A DNA stretch of 7,618 bases from Acidaminococcaceae bacterium UBA2453 (lineage in GTDB: Bacteria > Bacillota > Negativicutes > Acidaminococcales > Acidaminococcaceae), in the NCBI GenBank assembly GCA_002342505.1, contig DDQB01000011.1, positions 1 through 7,618 of the forward strand, written 5' to 3'. Each line of letters opens with the position of its first letter. The first letter of the stretch is position 1. The translations under genes were made by a program, and so were the position numbers. The notes under the pieces were generated by a model. That model did no database searches, was not told the DNA's origin, and was given only the letters and a program-made list of their open reading frames with translations. Below, piece by piece: positions 5,799 to 7,618 of this stretch.

Positions 5799-7618
5799 AT
5801 TTGAATTTTTTACCCGTGTGCAAAGAGGATATGCAGGAAAGAGGCTGGGAACAGCTTGACTTTCTGTTTGTCAGCGGAGACGCGTATGTGGATCATCCGT
5901 CCTTTGCGCCTGCGGTCATCTGCCGCGTGCTGGAAGCGGCCGGATATAAAGTTGCGATTTTGGCGCAGCCGGACTGGCGCGCCCCGGAAGCTTTTACAGT
6001 GATGGGGAAGCCGCGGCTTGGCACGCTTGTCTGCGGCGGCAATCTGGATTCCATGCTCTGTCATTATACGGCGGCCCGGAAACCCCGCAGCGAAGATAAA
6101 TATACGCCCGGCAAAGAGATGGGGAAACGTCCCGACCACGCTACCCTTGTTTATACAAAAATTGTAAAAAAGCTGTGGCCGGATCTGCCGGTGATCATCG
6201 GGGGCATTGAAGCCAGTCTGCGACGGTTTGCTCATTATGATTACTGGGAAGACAAACTGCTGCCTTCTATTTTGACGGAAAGCGGGGCTGATCTTCTGGT
6301 CTGCGGCATGGGGGAAGCTCAGATCCGGGAGATTGCAGACTATCTGGCGGGCGGCGCTTCCGGCGAAGACCTGCATTATATACGGGGAACCGCTTATGCG
6401 TCAGATACACCGGAGGGACTGGAAGAATATGTGGAACTGCCCGGTTACGATGCAATCTGTAAAAATAAAGAATTGCTTGCTGAAGCTTACAAACTGCAAT
6501 ATGATAACGTGGATCCCTTTTACGGAAAGACGGTCGTGCAGAAGAACCGGCATGGGTTATATATTGTGCAGAACCCGGCGGCTATGCCGCTGACGGAAGA
6601 GGAGATGGACGCAATTTACGATCTGCCCTACACACGGCAGTGGCATCCCATGTATGATAAAGCCGGAGGCATTGCGGCGCTGGAAGAAGTGAAGTTCAGC
6701 ATCGTCAGCTGCCGCGGCTGTTTTGGCAGCTGTTCCTTCTGCGCCATCCACGCCCATCAGGGACGGATCATCCAGGCGCGCAGTCACGCTTCTATTATAA
6801 AAGAAGCAAAAGAGATGACGCAGTTTCCTGATTTCAAAGGGTATATCAACGATGTGGGCGGGCCTACGGCGAACTTCCGTCACCCGGCCTGCAAGAAGCA
6901 ACTGAAATTTGGCGCCTGCAAAGACCGGCAGTGTCTGTTTCCAAAGCCTTGTCCCAACCTGGACGCAGACCACAGCGATTATATTAAACTGCTTCGTGAA
7001 TTGCGCGCCCTGCCGGGAATTAAAAAGGTGTTCATCCGTTCCGGCATCCGCTACGATTACCTGCTGGCGGAAAATAAGCAGCAGTTTTTGGACGAACTGT
7101 GCCGTTACCATGTGAGCGGACAGTTGAAGATCGCGCCGGAGCATATTGCAGACGCAACGCTGAAACATATGGGGAAACCGGGCAGGGAAGTTTACCTGAA
7201 GTTTGTGAAAGCGTTCATGCAGAAAAATAAGGAAATTGGGAAAGAGCAGTACCTGGTCCCGTATTTTATCTCCAGCCATCCCGGCTGCACGCTGGCGAAT
7301 GCGATCGAACTGGCGGAATTCCTGCGTGATACGGGACGCCATCCGGAACAGGTGCAGGATTTTATCCCGACGCCTGGAAGCGCTTCTACGGCCATGTATT
7401 ATTCCGGTATCGATCCGTTTACGGGGAAACGGGTGTACACAGTGCATAATCCCCATCATAAAGCGATGCAGCGCGCGCTGATGCAGTATCGTAATCCGCG
7501 GAACCGTGCGCTTGTCATAGAAGCATTAAAAGAAGGCGGGCGAACTGATCTGATTGGCGACGGCCCGAAGTGCCTCATCCGTGAGAACCGGGGTCACCAT
7601 ACCCGTCGCGAAACACGG
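5795..7618 (+). CDS. ygiQ: YgiQ-family radical SAM protein, 3'-truncated by the window edge
   Basis: The frame is open for 608 codons from ATG 5795 to the last base, with no stop, so the C-terminus lies outside the window. The N-terminal YgiQ_N region (about 1-290) begins LDFLFVSGDAYVDHPSFAP and carries VIIGGIEASLRRFAHYDYW at about 133-151. The radical SAM cluster motif CxxxCxxC is Cys309, Cys313 and Cys316 (RGCFGSCSFC), the three ligands of a 4Fe-4S cluster that cleaves S-adenosylmethionine. A second cysteine group follows: Cys366, Cys375, Cys380 and Cys386. IRSGIRYDYLL and LKIAPEHIAD are typical later parts of the radical SAM barrel. The DUF3362-like C-terminal region is recognised by DFIPTPGSASTAMYYSGIDP and the late GPKCLI. 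The gene is probably nearly complete, as family members are about 600-740 residues. The reaction and substrate of YgiQ are not known to me. It should be cytoplasmic and oxygen-sensitive, which fits an anaerobe. Confidence 0.95.
   Translation, partial: MNLNFLPVCKEDMQERGWEQLDFLFVSGDAYVDHPSFAPAVICRVLEAAGYKVAILAQPDWRAPEAFTVMGKPRLGTLVCGGNLDSMLCHYTAARKPRSEDKYTPGKEMGKRPDHATLVYTKIVKKLWPDLPVIIGGIEASLRRFAHYDYWEDKLLPSILTESGADLLVCGMGEAQIREIADYLAGGASGEDLHYIRGTAYASDTPEGLEEYVELPGYDAICKNKELLAEAYKLQYDNVDPFYGKTVVQKNRHGLYIVQNPAAMPLTEEEMDAIYDLPYTRQWHPMYDKAGGIAALEEVKFSIVSCRGCFGSCSFCAIHAHQGRIIQARSHASIIKEAKEMTQFPDFKGYINDVGGPTANFRHPACKKQLKFGACKDRQCLFPKPCPNLDADHSDYIKLLRELRALPGIKKVFIRSGIRYDYLLAENKQQFLDELCRYHVSGQLKIAPEHIADATLKHMGKPGREVYLKFVKAFMQKNKEIGKEQYLVPYFISSHPGCTLANAIELAEFLRDTGRHPEQVQDFIPTPGSASTAMYYSGIDPFTGKRVYTVHNPHHKAMQRALMQYRNPRNRALVIEALKEGGRTDLIGDGPKCLIRENRGHHTRRETR

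Noticed and set aside
7180..7187. GGGCAGGG, a match to the E. coli FtsK-orienting consensus GGGNAGGG
   Set aside because: About one match on either strand is expected by chance in a window of this size, and the recognition sequence of this FtsK is unknown.
6557..7459. Minus-strand open frame of 300 codons at the right end
   Set aside because: It is the complement of the radical SAM and C-terminal regions of ygiQ, which carry clear family motifs on the plus strand.

Overview
The window is four protein-coding genes, all on the plus strand and closely spaced: a ribonuclease J (its first codons lie before the window), an FtsK/SpoIIIE-type DNA translocase, a RodZ-like membrane protein with an N-terminal helix-turn-helix, and a YgiQ-family radical SAM protein that runs off the right end without a stop codon. 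I see no tRNA, rRNA, mobile element, CRISPR array or phage gene. It looks like a conserved chromosomal housekeeping region, not an accessory island.

Organism: RNase J with a SpoIIIE/FtsK translocase points to the Firmicutes in the broad sense. The base composition is moderately GC-rich (judged by eye, not counted). From memory, the order rnj, ftsK, rodZ-like, ygiQ fits the Negativicutes (Megasphaera/Selenomonas/Veillonella-type bacteria). I hold that placement at moderate confidence only, because it rests on recalled synteny and not on a search.

Layout: 2-1615 RNase J; 1616-1743 a 128-base gap with two strong adjacent hairpins; 1744-4758 ftsK, with four N-terminal membrane segments, a long low-complexity linker, the RecA-like motor and a winged-helix gamma domain; 4759-4829 a short gap with a ribosome binding site; 4830-5798 rodZ-like; 5795-7618 ygiQ, overlapping the end of rodZ by four bases (ATGA). 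The last three genes are probably one transcript. Whether RNase J is co-transcribed depends on what the hairpins do.

How the genes fit together: RNase J matures and degrades RNA. FtsK moves chromosomal DNA through the closing septum. RodZ links the MreB cytoskeleton to the cell-wall elongation machinery. YgiQ is a radical SAM enzyme of unknown substrate. The theme is general cell growth and division, with one uncharacterised enzyme translationally coupled to a cell-shape gene. I found no convincing undescribed system. The items most worth a second look are the tandem hairpins, the cysteine cluster in YgiQ and the rodZ-ygiQ coupling.
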